Shown here piece by piece: positions 34,506-45,488 of a stretch of 64,000 bases of DNA (position 1 is the first letter of the stretch; each line of letters opens with the position of its first letter). The notes under the pieces are model-generated. The model saw only the letters and a program-made list of their open reading frames with translations. It was not told where the DNA came from and did not search any database. Made by a program: the position numbers and the translations under genes. Where the stretch lies: NCBI RefSeq assembly GCF_014230145.1, contig NZ_JACHVC010000001.1, positions 310,001 through 374,000 on the forward strand, read 5' to 3'. This DNA comes from Pelagicoccus albus. GTDB lineage: Bacteria > Verrucomicrobiota > Verrucomicrobiia > Opitutales > Opitutaceae.

Positions 34506-34557
34506 TTACCGTACGATTTTGACGGTAAGTATTAATACGATTTGTATCCTGAGGATA
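34506..34557. promoter_or_regulatory. Cluster of three palindromes upstream of two divergent genes
   Basis: In 52 bases there are TTACCGT/ACGGTAA (9-base spacer), the perfect palindrome GTATTAATAC and TATCC-TGA-GGATA. They lie between the DUF6172 gene and the helical-repeat gene, which start on opposite strands, so they are candidate operators for either or both. Confidence 0.4.
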
Positions 34558-34589
34558 ATATCGTTTTCTAAAGTCCAGCTACCCTGAGT

Positions 34590-36095
34590 ATGAAAAAGAA
34601 TCCCCTGCTTTTCGTCTCCGTATTTATTGTCGGAGGTTTATTGGGCTCTTGGGCCACTGTTTCCTTTGTTGCTCTGTCTTTGGAGTCAAAGGAGGAGGTC
34701 ACAGAGCCGAGCCCAGATCGTCCTTTGGCGGATCGATCTCTTGCGGAAGGAATGGTTGATCCTATTACCCAAGGTGCGGATGGATCTGCCCAGCCGGGGT
34801 CCCTGGTCCTTAGCTTTTCTCAAAGAGTAGAAGCGGCGACTGCCTTCGATTCGCACCGGAGGAGGCAATACGAGCTTGAAAAGTTATTCGAGGAAATGAC
34901 TCCAGAGCAGGCCGAGGGAGTTCTAGCTGAAATCCTAGAGGTGAAGGAGCCTAGATTGCGTGGCAGTTTGATGCGGCCTTTTTTTGTGAAGTGGGGAGAG
35001 ATAGACGGAGAGGTCGCCTATGCCAGAGCGATCGAGATGGCTGGCCGAGACCGAGGTGACGCTCTATCTGCCGTATTGGCTGGATGGGCACATACCGATG
35101 TCCATGCGGCTTGGGCGGTTGCATTACCTATTTTGGAGGAATCATCGAATTGGTATTCGAGACATGCGCGTGGCGCGGTCGCCGAAATGGCGAAACAGGA
35201 CCCGAATGTTCTGCTGGAGTTGATGGCTTCGGATAGTTCGAATCGGAAATACGCTTCATTTGGGAATTCTTTGATAACCGAAGCTTTCGAAAACGGGAGC
35301 CAGACGGAGCTACTGTCTAAATTCGCGATGATCGAAAGCGATGTAGACCGGAACCGGCTCGTTAGCCAGTTGTTTCAACGTTGGGGAATTTTAGATACAG
35401 ACTCACCTCTGGAAGCTATGGCGGCTATTGATGACCCCGAAGAAGCCAAAAGCGCTTTTGAGGGCTTCCTGAAAGGTTGGGTTGAAGCAGACAAAGATGG
35501 CGCCTTGAGCTACGCTTTTGACAACCTAGATGACCCGGCGGTGAAATCTGTATTTGCCTCCATGGTACAGTCAACGTTCCGAAATAGCGGTGAGAGTGAG
35601 ATTTTCGCTTTGGTTGAGCGCTTGGAAAGCTCGGGACTTATGGGTGAATACGCAACGCAGATCGGTCGTCAAGTGGCGTTTATGCAACCAGAGGTCGGAC
35701 TGCGGATAGCGGATTCGATAGAAAGTTCAAAAGAGCGTGAGCAACTGATACGGAGATCATTCAACGGACTCTTGAATCAGAATTTTGATAAGGCCGTGGA
35801 TTATTTGGAGCAGGTTCAGTCACCCGAGGAGAAGAGCAAATTGGTTGCCAGTATGGGGTGGTCACTCGCAAGAAGGAGTGACGGTGGAGCGCAGCTTGTT
35901 TCAATTGTAGACGACCTGCCAAGTGGCAAAGTTCGTGGGCGTTTGATCGAGAAACTTTTACTGGGCACAAGCCGCCCGCAAATGGAGCTCACTGATGATT
36001 ATAAGGAGGGCTTGGCGATGTTGGCGGAAGCCGAAGGCGATTTATCTGATAGGGCTAAGGAGGCCTTAAAATCCCTCACAGCCCCAAGACCTTGA
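34590..36095 (+). CDS. Uncharacterised exported helical-repeat protein
   Basis: The 501-residue protein has an N-terminal hydrophobic segment (residues about 6-32) that may be an anchor or uncleaved signal. The rest is helical repeats with recurring blocks such as VAYARAIEMAGRDRGDALSAVLAGWA, AHTDVHAAWAVALP and FLKGWVEADKDGALSYAFDNLDD (each cited piece shortened in meaning to the W-x7-A..A pattern). These roughly 35-residue W/A-rich repeats are frequent in exported Verrucomicrobia and Planctomycetes proteins of unknown role. No catalytic motif is seen. A scaffold or binding protein is likely. Confidence 0.65.
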   Translation: MKKNPLLFVSVFIVGGLLGSWATVSFVALSLESKEEVTEPSPDRPLADRSLAEGMVDPITQGADGSAQPGSLVLSFSQRVEAATAFDSHRRRQYELEKLFEEMTPEQAEGVLAEILEVKEPRLRGSLMRPFFVKWGEIDGEVAYARAIEMAGRDRGDALSAVLAGWAHTDVHAAWAVALPILEESSNWYSRHARGAVAEMAKQDPNVLLELMASDSSNRKYASFGNSLITEAFENGSQTELLSKFAMIESDVDRNRLVSQLFQRWGILDTDSPLEAMAAIDDPEEAKSAFEGFLKGWVEADKDGALSYAFDNLDDPAVKSVFASMVQSTFRNSGESEIFALVERLESSGLMGEYATQIGRQVAFMQPEVGLRIADSIESSKEREQLIRRSFNGLLNQNFDKAVDYLEQVQSPEEKSKLVASMGWSLARRSDGGAQLVSIVDDLPSGKVRGRLIEKLLLGTSRPQMELTDDYKEGLAMLAEAEGDLSDRAKEALKSLTAPRP

Positions 36096-36165
36096 AGGTT
36101 TGTTGTATCGATCAATACATGACGTGGAAAGATGCCCGTGGTATGCTTACTGCTTGATCTGCTCC

Positions 36166-37014
36166 ATGTTCAAAACCTCTAAGCGTCGTTTTCTTATCTT
36201 TCAAATTGCGATACTCCTTGGCTTCGGATCCAGTTTCTTGAGGGCTGATGTTCCGACAAGCGAGCTGCCGATATTGGTCGGGACGGAGATTCAGAGAATC
36301 GAATCGGAAGACATTGGTGACGAATTTTACTTTTATGTTCGAGTGCCTCCTGAAGCAGCGATTGATCCGGGCAGGAGCTTTCCCGTTATTTACGCTCTCG
36401 ATGGTGACCATTCCTATCCTTTGATGTCTTCGGTGGCGACGCAGCTAGGCTGGTCAGGTTCCGTGCCACCAGTGATTATTGTAGGCATCGGGTGGGGAAC
36501 ACTGGATCTTAATGGAGGCAATAACCGGTCGCGAGACCTCAGCCCGCAACCTTATTCTGGAGCGGCGGACAGTGGAGGTGGTCCTGCTTTTTTGAAGTTC
36601 CTCGAGACGGAGGCTTTCCCTCTGATCGAGGAAGAGTATCCTGTCGATACGGATAAGCGTTATCTTTATGGTCACTCGCTGGGAGGCCTTTTTTCTCTCT
36701 ACGCCTATTGCGAAAAGCCGGAGCTTTTCACCGGAATCGTGTCGGGAAGTCCCTACCTGCTAGGGCAGCTAGATTTTCTAAGCACTGCTGCAGCTTCCTT
36801 TGAAGGAAAGAGAGACTGCAAGCTGGTCGTGATTAGCGGAGACGAGGAAGGGAAAGCTGAGTTTCTCGATGATCTGGAGCCACTTGAAAAATTGCTCGAG
36901 ACAACTTGGGCGACCGAGGGGAGTTATGAGATCACGGTTCTGCCCGGCTTCGACCATTTTACCATGGTCGCTCCATCAATAAGTATGGGCCTAAAATCTG
37001 TGTTTGCTGAATAG
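36166..37014 (+). CDS. Exported esterase-type alpha/beta hydrolase (enterochelin esterase/EstD-like)
   Basis: From the ATG at 36166 the product has 282 residues with a signal peptide (KTSKRRFLIFQIAILLGFG then SSFLRA-DV). An in-frame TTG at 36100 is rejected since it precedes this signal. The fold is esterase D/Fes-like: FPVIYALDGDHSYPLM, the nucleophile elbow GHSLGGLFSLYAY, VISGDEEGKAEFLDD for the acid region and LPGFDHFTM with the His. It probably cleaves an ester outside the cytoplasm, such as an acylated sugar or a catecholate siderophore. The TonB receptor upstream could hint at the latter but the genes are 2.4 kb apart. Confidence 0.85.
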   Translation: MFKTSKRRFLIFQIAILLGFGSSFLRADVPTSELPILVGTEIQRIESEDIGDEFYFYVRVPPEAAIDPGRSFPVIYALDGDHSYPLMSSVATQLGWSGSVPPVIIVGIGWGTLDLNGGNNRSRDLSPQPYSGAADSGGGPAFLKFLETEAFPLIEEEYPVDTDKRYLYGHSLGGLFSLYAYCEKPELFTGIVSGSPYLLGQLDFLSTAAASFEGKRDCKLVVISGDEEGKAEFLDDLEPLEKLLETTWATEGSYEITVLPGFDHFTMVAPSISMGLKSVFAE

Positions 37015-37017
37015 ATT

Positions 37018-37812
37018 TTAGATAACCTGTGGCACTTCTAGTTTAATTGCGAGTGTCGCCATATTGATGCGGAAGTACTTATTGAGCGGTGAAGCTTCAT
37101 CGCTCCAGTCATCTTCGTAAAGGTCAGCGATTACAAATCCGGCGGCAGTTTGGCCGCCGATTTGGTCTTGAAGGCTGTGTCCAAACTCGTACGCGATTTT
37201 ATCCCTCTGGATTTTCTCTAGTTTCTCAGGCGGAAGGTCGCTTTTGTCCGAGTAAGGTATTGAATATTTTACTACAGGCTCACCTGCGTTCTCAAGTTCG
37301 TCGTGATCGAAAAGGAAAAATGCAGGATTCATAAATCCAGAGAGAAGCCGTCCATTTGGTTTTAAAACTCGAAAACACTCTTTCCACACGGGCAGTACGG
37401 ATTCGACGAATACATTGGAAACAGGATGGAAGATTAGATCGAAAGAGCTGTCGGGAAATGCCGAAAGGTCAGCCATATCTCCCTGTTTGGCAGTTATTTC
37501 GAGTCCATCTCGTTTCGCAACGAGCAGGTCTTTTGCGAGTTGTTCGTCTGAGTTGTCGAAACTGGTAACCTTCGCTCCAGCCGCGGAGAGGATAGGAGCT
37601 TGCTGTCCGCCGCCGGAAGCAAGACACAACAGTGCTTTGCCTGGCAGGTCGCCAAACCATGCTTTAGGGACGGCTTTGTTTGGAGTAAGGATTACTTTCC
37701 AGTCCCCCTTTCGGGCGGATTCAATTTCTTCGGAAGAAACAGGCGTGCACCATTCGCTGCCCCGAATCGATTGCTGATTCCAAGCTTCTCGGTTGTAGCT
37801 AACGGTGTTCAT
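37018..37812 (-). CDS. Class I SAM-dependent methyltransferase
   Basis: The 264-residue protein has SAM motif I in ALLCLASGGGQQAPILSAAG (about residues 60-79), the acidic residue in VTSFDNSDEQLA, motif II GDMADLSAFPDSSFDLIFHP, and the post-motif VLKPNGRLLSGFMNP. The N terminus (REAWNQQSIRGSEWCTPVS) is a feature of a set of small methyltransferases of unknown substrate. It converges on the esterase gene with 3 bases between. Confidence 0.87.
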   Translation of the reverse strand: MNTVSYNREAWNQQSIRGSEWCTPVSSEEIESARKGDWKVILTPNKAVPKAWFGDLPGKALLCLASGGGQQAPILSAAGAKVTSFDNSDEQLAKDLLVAKRDGLEITAKQGDMADLSAFPDSSFDLIFHPVSNVFVESVLPVWKECFRVLKPNGRLLSGFMNPAFFLFDHDELENAGEPVVKYSIPYSDKSDLPPEKLEKIQRDKIAYEFGHSLQDQIGGQTAAGFVIADLYEDDWSDEASPLNKYFRINMATLAIKLEVPQVI

Positions 37813-37838
37813 TTGTATTCGGTGGCCTGCTACTTCGT

Positions 37839-39005
37839 TTATTGATTCGTGTATTTGGGATTACGGGTGCCGCCGTAAAGTTCGTATTCCAGTAGACGAC
37901 ATTCGATAGGACCGTTGTAGAACTCGATTTTACGCTTGGTTTTGAGTCCGACCCTTTTTCCTAAAGTCTTGTTTCCGGTGAAAATGTATCCCCAGTATCC
38001 TTGGCAGCTTTGTTTAAACAAGTCGCCGATCGCTTTGTATATCGTTTCAAGCTGTCTCTGTTCGCCGAGTCGTTCGCCGTATTCAGGATTCAATACGATG
38101 ACTCCAGGCTCATCCGGAATGGGTGATTCTCGGAAATCGCAAACTCGGAAGTCGATGAGATGGGCGACGCCCGCTTTTTTTGCGTTGGTTTCAGCGGCCC
38201 GAATGGCCTGACGATCGATATCGGAGGCGATGATTTGAAAGGGGAGTGAGTCAGGGATGCGTTTGCGGAGCTCCTTGCGAATCTCTTCGTAACGCTTGGC
38301 GTCGTAGGGCTTGAAATGTTGAAATGCAAACTCGTGGCGCTGTTGCTGGCCCGGAACGCCAGAAGCGATTAGGGCTGCCTCGATTGCCAGTGTGCCTGAT
38401 CCGCACATGGGATTTACAAAGGTAGATTTTCTGTCCCAGCGAGTCGCATTGATGACGGAGGCTGCCAGATTTTCGCGCATGGGAGCAGCTCCCGGCATGG
38501 AACGGTAGTTCCGGTTGGAAATTGGTATGCCGGAAGTGTCCAAGTAGATGCAGACCTCTTCCTCGTGCCAGTAGAGGAAGACGACTCCGCGATCGCGTTC
38601 GTTGCCGGAGTTGGGGCGATCGCCGGTGACCTCTCGCATTCGATCCACGATTGCGTCCTTGAGGCGGAGGTTAGGGAAGTTCGTATTTACCACGGTATCG
38701 TTTCGCACGGATGAGACGATGGAGATGTAGGCATCCTCCTCTGGAATCCATTCTTCCCAAGGCATTCGTACGGCTTGATGGTAGAGATCTTCTCCATCGC
38801 GAGCCATAAAATTGTCTACTTCCCAAAGCACGCGGAGGCCGGTACGAAGTGTCAGGTTGAGCCGAATACAGTCTTCGTAGGTTCCGGTTGTGAATACGCC
38901 GTTGGAAACGAGCGAGGTAGGTTCGTAGCCGAGGCTTTTGAGTTCTTCTGCAAGGATTTCGGAACAGGCTTTAGGGCAGGTGACGAGAATGGTACGTTTG
39001 TACAT
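37839..39005 (-). CDS. THUMP-domain RNA methyltransferase (RlmL N-terminal-type)
   Basis: The 388-residue protein combines a THUMP RNA-binding domain (residues about 1-170) with a class I methyltransferase. In the latter, FVNPMCGSGTLAIEAAL (about 197-213) and ASDIDRQAIRAAETNAKKAG are SAM motifs. The catalytic NPPY is NPEY (306-309) followed by GERLG, so the second Pro is Glu. It is a rRNA N2-guanosine methyltransferase like the first half of RlmL or YpsC. It follows the fusA side and is 33 bases from the next minus-strand gene. Confidence 0.92.
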   Translation of the reverse strand: MYKRTILVTCPKACSEILAEELKSLGYEPTSLVSNGVFTTGTYEDCIRLNLTLRTGLRVLWEVDNFMARDGEDLYHQAVRMPWEEWIPEEDAYISIVSSVRNDTVVNTNFPNLRLKDAIVDRMREVTGDRPNSGNERDRGVVFLYWHEEEVCIYLDTSGIPISNRNYRSMPGAAPMRENLAASVINATRWDRKSTFVNPMCGSGTLAIEAALIASGVPGQQQRHEFAFQHFKPYDAKRYEEIRKELRKRIPDSLPFQIIASDIDRQAIRAAETNAKKAGVAHLIDFRVCDFRESPIPDEPGVIVLNPEYGERLGEQRQLETIYKAIGDLFKQSCQGYWGYIFTGNKTLGKRVGLKTKRKIEFYNGPIECRLLEYELYGGTRNPKYTNQ

Positions 39006-39038
39006 TGGAAAGGTGAAATAGGTTGGGAGGCGTAGGCG

Positions 39039-39440
39039 CTAATTTGCAGACAGGGCTTTATAGCGGGAATCTGCCTTTTTAAACATGTATCCGCCCCAGA
39101 TTACGGGACCGAGGGCGATAAGTGTGGCATCCCGCATGAAAACCAAAGCGGCAAGGGTTAGGGTAATTCCAACCCCCAGCCAGATGAGCCCCTCGCTTCG
39201 CTTGGACTTCGCTTTGGCGAGGTCAGCATTCAGCTTCATTTCTTCGATACGGGCTTGGGATTCCGCTCGGCGGGTTTCGTCGTCCTTGGTTTCCGAGACC
39301 TCGCCATCGGACCAAACTTTCTCGTGCAGAGGAAAGGCGTCCTTGCCTGCTTGGATAGCCTCATCTTCTGAGTTTGCTGAAATGGTTTTGCTTCGGACGC
39401 TCCCGAGCTTGGTGCGGATTTGAATGCTGTAGATAGGCAT
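39039..39440 (-). CDS. Uncharacterised protein with two C-terminal membrane helices
   Basis: Starting at the ATG at 39440 (MPIYSIQIRTKLGSVRSKT) the product has 133 residues; a longer frame reaching 39686 would overlap the end of fusA and the terminator and is rejected. The first 45 residues look like a small beta-alpha domain, residues 50-82 are charged and helical, and two hydrophobic helices follow (about 84-103 and 106-120). It ends with a basic segment FKKADSRYKALSAN. No family recognised. Confidence 0.6.
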   Translation of the reverse strand: MPIYSIQIRTKLGSVRSKTISANSEDEAIQAGKDAFPLHEKVWSDGEVSETKDDETRRAESQARIEEMKLNADLAKAKSKRSEGLIWLGVGITLTLAALVFMRDATLIALGPVIWGGYMFKKADSRYKALSAN

Positions 39441-39550
39441 CTCTGGAAAAGGACCTAGCCTCTTATTTTCATCCAAGGGTTGCGAGACGCTTTTTCGATA
39501 TCGGCCTTGGGAGGAGGTGAGGGAGCCTCGCTTGTTCTCCGTTTGAGTGA

Positions 39551-39584
39551 CGAAAAAACGCCCGATTCTCTCGAATCGGGCGTT
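39551..39584 (-). terminator. Rho-independent terminator of fusA
   Basis: A perfect 12-bp stem (AACGCCCGATTC with GAATCGGGCGTT, loop of four) is followed on the minus strand by a run of T, about 33 bases after the fusA stop. Confidence 0.9.
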
Positions 39585-39616
39585 GAAACTGTTGTGTAGT
39601 ACGCTGCTTTCGCGGA

Positions 39617-41731
<2,115 letters not shown>

Positions 41732-41932
41732 GGTCTTGTTTCTTAAAATTTGGCGGCGGAAGCGCTCGTGGAAAGATAGGCGCGTATCGAATCTTCGCTC
41801 GGAGGCAATGTTTTATTAATGCCTTTTGCTAAAGTTTGGCTTTTCTGGGCCAAAAGGCGGCGTCTCTTCGGGGGCTCTTTCTCGCATTGGGGTGAATCCC
41901 AATTTCCGTTTAGGGAAGTTTCTAGGCGGGCC

Positions 41933-43018
41933 TTAATTGCGGCCGGGCAGGCTTTTTGTCCTCGAAAGTTCCGAGGGGTCGCGTAGAGCGACCGGGTCAA
42001 CGGAGGAATTCATCCGCATGTAGTGGATGATGGTGTCCACCCACTCATTTACGGTGTTCTGATGGTAAGCAACTTCCGGAGAAATCTCGAGAATCCCGCT
42101 ATCTGGATTGCCGCCAAAAACTGTCAACGCTCGGCCCGGCCCCATTATCTCTGCGGTTTCGTAGAATGCCCTAACTTGTTCGAGCTTGGGAATGAGTGTC
42201 TTCTCATTCAAGTGATAGGCTCTCGATTGTGGATTGCGGATCAACATGATGGGGCTGGAGATACGCTCGAGCACCTTTTCGTACACGAATTCTCTGGTGG
42301 GGTCGGTGCGGTTCCAGATTTCCCGAGAGTCCAGCGTTTTGCATTTTTCCAACACGGATTCATAGCTTCTGCTGCTGAAAAGCAGGTAGCTGGGCTCTTC
42401 CAAAATTAACCCGGAGAATCGGTATTTGGAGCTGAGGTAAAGCGATAGGTTCGCGTACTCCCTAGTCGAAAAGAGAAATACGTTATCCGGTGTGACCGGC
42501 TTTAGGTCTCGGACGCGATTGAAAATCCCAATCCAGTCGTTCGTGCGAGCCGAACGAAGCGTCTCCAAATCGTCGGCCACCACGTATGCCACCGCGAATC
42601 CGCTGCCCAGCATATGGCTTCCGAATGGGGACCGAAAGAGGTAGGCGATGTGACGATAATCACGATTTTGGGATTTGGTCGCCCCATGCAGATTCAGATT
42701 CGATGAATTTGCCAAGCGGTTTGCCTCCACGTCCATGACGACTACCGCTGGCACCTCCTTGGCTCCGTTAGGCACTCCGTATACGAGTCGGATTTTGCCT
42801 CCGGAATCGAGTCGCAGGTTTTTGATTCGCACGGTAATATCGTCCCTCATGAGCCGACGCTGGAAAGGACGCCGAGTCTTCTCGGGTACTGCTTCCGTTT
42901 GAGACGCGATCAGGGGAATAGTTTCCTGGTCCTGCTCTTGGGCTTCGGCTAGACCGGCTGGCAGCCAAAGAATAAGAGTGCCGACTATACGAACGATGCT
43001 TCTATGAATGGAGGGCAT
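41933..43018 (-). CDS. Uncharacterised exported protein with alpha/beta-hydrolase-like layout
   Basis: The start MPSIHRSIVRIVG at 43018 gives 361 residues; the ATG at 43039 adds 7. A signal peptide (IVRIVGTLILWLPAGLAEA-QEQ) is clear. The rest shows an alpha/beta-hydrolase-like order of strands and helices (VPAVVVMDVEAN, GFAVAYVVADDL, NVFLFSTREYANLSLYLSSK). The usual GxSxG nucleophile elbow is missing, replaced by FSTREYANL, so it may be inactive. The end GISGILEISPEVAYHQ-type segment and DTIIHYMRMN fit a terminal helix. Function unknown. Confidence 0.6.
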   Translation of the reverse strand: MPSIHRSIVRIVGTLILWLPAGLAEAQEQDQETIPLIASQTEAVPEKTRRPFQRRLMRDDITVRIKNLRLDSGGKIRLVYGVPNGAKEVPAVVVMDVEANRLANSSNLNLHGATKSQNRDYRHIAYLFRSPFGSHMLGSGFAVAYVVADDLETLRSARTNDWIGIFNRVRDLKPVTPDNVFLFSTREYANLSLYLSSKYRFSGLILEEPSYLLFSSRSYESVLEKCKTLDSREIWNRTDPTREFVYEKVLERISSPIMLIRNPQSRAYHLNEKTLIPKLEQVRAFYETAEIMGPGRALTVFGGNPDSGILEISPEVAYHQNTVNEWVDTIIHYMRMNSSVDPVALRDPSELSRTKSLPGRN

Positions 43019-43328
43019 AGAAAGAAATTGTGGGGACACCTTTTACAACGATTGCCGAGTTTCTTTGAATTTGCGAATCTTGTTTGAAATTTGGTTCTGA
43101 GGATCTCGCTAGCTGCTCGCTGGCGTTATGCTTCTCAAGAAAGTAAGAATCTTCGGAAATAGGGATGGGGCTCGGAACGTTACTCCTTGGTGCGAGGTCT
43201 GCTGGCGTAAATCGCTAGCCTGCAGCGGTTCCTAGTGCCGAAGCTGGGGATTTGATGGTTGCATTAGGCAAGTCCGGTGGAATCCTCCGTGCTACCACGA
43301 TATTCGTCTTGTGAGAAAATTTCGTTTT

Positions 43329-45488
43329 ATGAAGCCCCTAATCCTTTTGGCTGCTCTAGCTGTCGCTTTGCTTGCGAACGCTGGCGAATTCCCCGGTTGG
43401 CAAGGCCTCCGTGTTATCAAGGTTGATAACGGAGCCTACAAAATGCTTCCGATCCACGAGTTCAAAGATGGTCCAGCTTCTTTGCTAGTCGTCGAGACCC
43501 GTCAGTCTCGCCTCGATTTTTACCGCTATGTGGGGAAGGGAGACGGGTTTGACTTTTCCAACGTCGAGAATCCGAACTATCTGCCCATGGCGGAGGATTT
43601 CGAAAAGGAGGAGGTTGCCATGTCGCGTCTGCCGCAAGTCGCCTCGGTTTTTGATGTCGAGGGCGACGGCGTCGACGAGATATTCCTAGTCCAATCCGAT
43701 CCCCGAAAGCTTGTCGTTCTGAAAAGGGATGAAAGTGGAGAGTGGAATTCGATCAAGGAGTGGGAAATCGCGACTTCCGAGCTGAGTACTCACAAGCCGA
43801 TCTTGATTCGCAGGCTCAAGAAGGACCTGCAGATTTTGGTTAGCATGAGCGATGGGATTCAGGTGATACGCTACAGCGAGCCGGACGAAGTGGAGTGGAT
43901 GCAGCCCCGTGAGCGCGAGATTGAGAGAAACCGCTGGTGGTTTGTCGACTTGGACGGAGACGAGGATTTGGACGTGGTGGAAGCTCGAAATACGGTGAGC
44001 GCTCCTATCCGCTGGTATGAATCCGAAGGGGAAAAATTTCGCCCGGCCGTGAGCGTTTCGGAAGAGATTACCAATACCAACGTGGCCCGATCGATGAGAA
44101 CGACGGAGGGGCCAAAAATAGCCTTTCTCGGCGCGAATCAGGCCAACACGATCAGCTTCTATGAGTTGGGGCTTGGCGACGAGTCTGCGTACGGCAAGAG
44201 GAACCTGTTGCCATTGTCCCAGCCTGATTCTGGTGGTTGGGCAGCCGTTAAAGTAGGCGGAAAGAAAGTCATTGTCGAATTGGGCCGCAACAAGCCGATT
44301 CTAAACGTCTACCAGGAGTCGGATGGTTTTTGGAGTTTCAGCAAATCCTATCCGGTGCTGCAGGATATCAAGTCGATAGAGTCAGTCGGCGACAAGGCGA
44401 GCACCCTGCTTTTCAGAGTAGAGGAAGAGGGGCACATTTACGAAAGCCATTGGGACGGGGCGCGTTTCACCTTTCCCAAGAGAGTGGGTGACCCTTCGCT
44501 CGATTCAGGAGACTGGAAGCTGCTCGCGTTCGACCAATTTGGTGACGACACTTGGTGGGTCACGCAAAGAGGCAGCTCGCTAGTGCTATCGATTTGGAAT
44601 GCCAAGGGCAAGGGGCCAGAAGAGGTCGAATTTGCAGGTTTGGATGGCGATTTCGAAAATGCTGTTTGGCTGGGCGGCGAGCGTCTGCTGGTCAAAAAGA
44701 AATTCTCAAAAACTACCTCGATTTGTTCTTTGGAGGAAGACGGTCAAGCCAAGCTGGCTACCTCCCGTTTCAAAGGAGTCGATATCCGCCGCATTCGCTT
44801 GCACGACGGTACTCTTTACTTGGCCGAGGATGGGGTGGTGCAAAAGCTCGACGACAATTTGGATGTGATCGACCAGATCATGCTAGAAGGCGACTACTCG
44901 ATCAGTTCTTTCGCCCCTGTTTCCAAGACCGAAGCTTACGCACTCGAGTCAGACGGAGAGCATATTCACTTTCTCAAAGCCGATAAGTCGGGCATCTTCC
45001 AGACCCAGAGTCGCGATATGGTTCCCTATTCGCTGAGCCTCACGGTCGACCCGGTACTCGGACTCACGCTCATCGGAGCCAATTCCATCAACGTGCCCAG
45101 CAAAGGGAGTTCTCGTCAGCTGGTGCTAAGTTCAATGGTCGATCCCAATGAAAATGCGGGACGCGATTACGAAAAGAAGACGCTAGGAACCCTTTTCACC
45201 GTAGATGTGGATGGAGACGGTATCGACGAAATGGCCACCGTTGACTACGGGCAGCGGGACATCATCGTCTACGGAGAAGATGGGGAAGGGGGCTACGAAG
45301 AGGTTATCTCGTGGAAGGTATATGACGACGGAAAGTATCCTTATGGCCAAGACGCGAACGCCGGCCGCAACAGCGTCAATCCGTACCGTATGATCTCTCT
45401 CGATATAGATGGCGACTCCATCCAGGACTTAGTTTTAGCGAGCCACGACCGAATACTAATCTACTTAGCAAGGGATTCCGAATCATGA
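43329..45488 (+). CDS. Exported FG-GAP/VCBS-repeat protein
   Basis: With the ATG at 43329 (MKPLILLAALAVALLANA-GEF signal) the protein has 719 residues; GTG at 43311 would add six. Acidic calcium-type blocks recur: DVEGDGVDEIFLV, DLDGDEDLDVVEA, DVDGDGIDEMATVDYG and DIDGDSIQDLVLASHD, as in integrin-like FG-GAP/VCBS propellers. A beta-propeller binding protein outside the cell is expected. It overlaps the next gene's start by four bases (ATGA), suggesting coupled translation and a joint role with the protease. Confidence 0.8.
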   Translation: MKPLILLAALAVALLANAGEFPGWQGLRVIKVDNGAYKMLPIHEFKDGPASLLVVETRQSRLDFYRYVGKGDGFDFSNVENPNYLPMAEDFEKEEVAMSRLPQVASVFDVEGDGVDEIFLVQSDPRKLVVLKRDESGEWNSIKEWEIATSELSTHKPILIRRLKKDLQILVSMSDGIQVIRYSEPDEVEWMQPREREIERNRWWFVDLDGDEDLDVVEARNTVSAPIRWYESEGEKFRPAVSVSEEITNTNVARSMRTTEGPKIAFLGANQANTISFYELGLGDESAYGKRNLLPLSQPDSGGWAAVKVGGKKVIVELGRNKPILNVYQESDGFWSFSKSYPVLQDIKSIESVGDKASTLLFRVEEEGHIYESHWDGARFTFPKRVGDPSLDSGDWKLLAFDQFGDDTWWVTQRGSSLVLSIWNAKGKGPEEVEFAGLDGDFENAVWLGGERLLVKKKFSKTTSICSLEEDGQAKLATSRFKGVDIRRIRLHDGTLYLAEDGVVQKLDDNLDVIDQIMLEGDYSISSFAPVSKTEAYALESDGEHIHFLKADKSGIFQTQSRDMVPYSLSLTVDPVLGLTLIGANSINVPSKGSSRQLVLSSMVDPNENAGRDYEKKTLGTLFTVDVDGDGIDEMATVDYGQRDIIVYGEDGEGGYEEVISWKVYDDGKYPYGQDANAGRNSVNPYRMISLDIDGDSIQDLVLASHDRILIYLARDSES

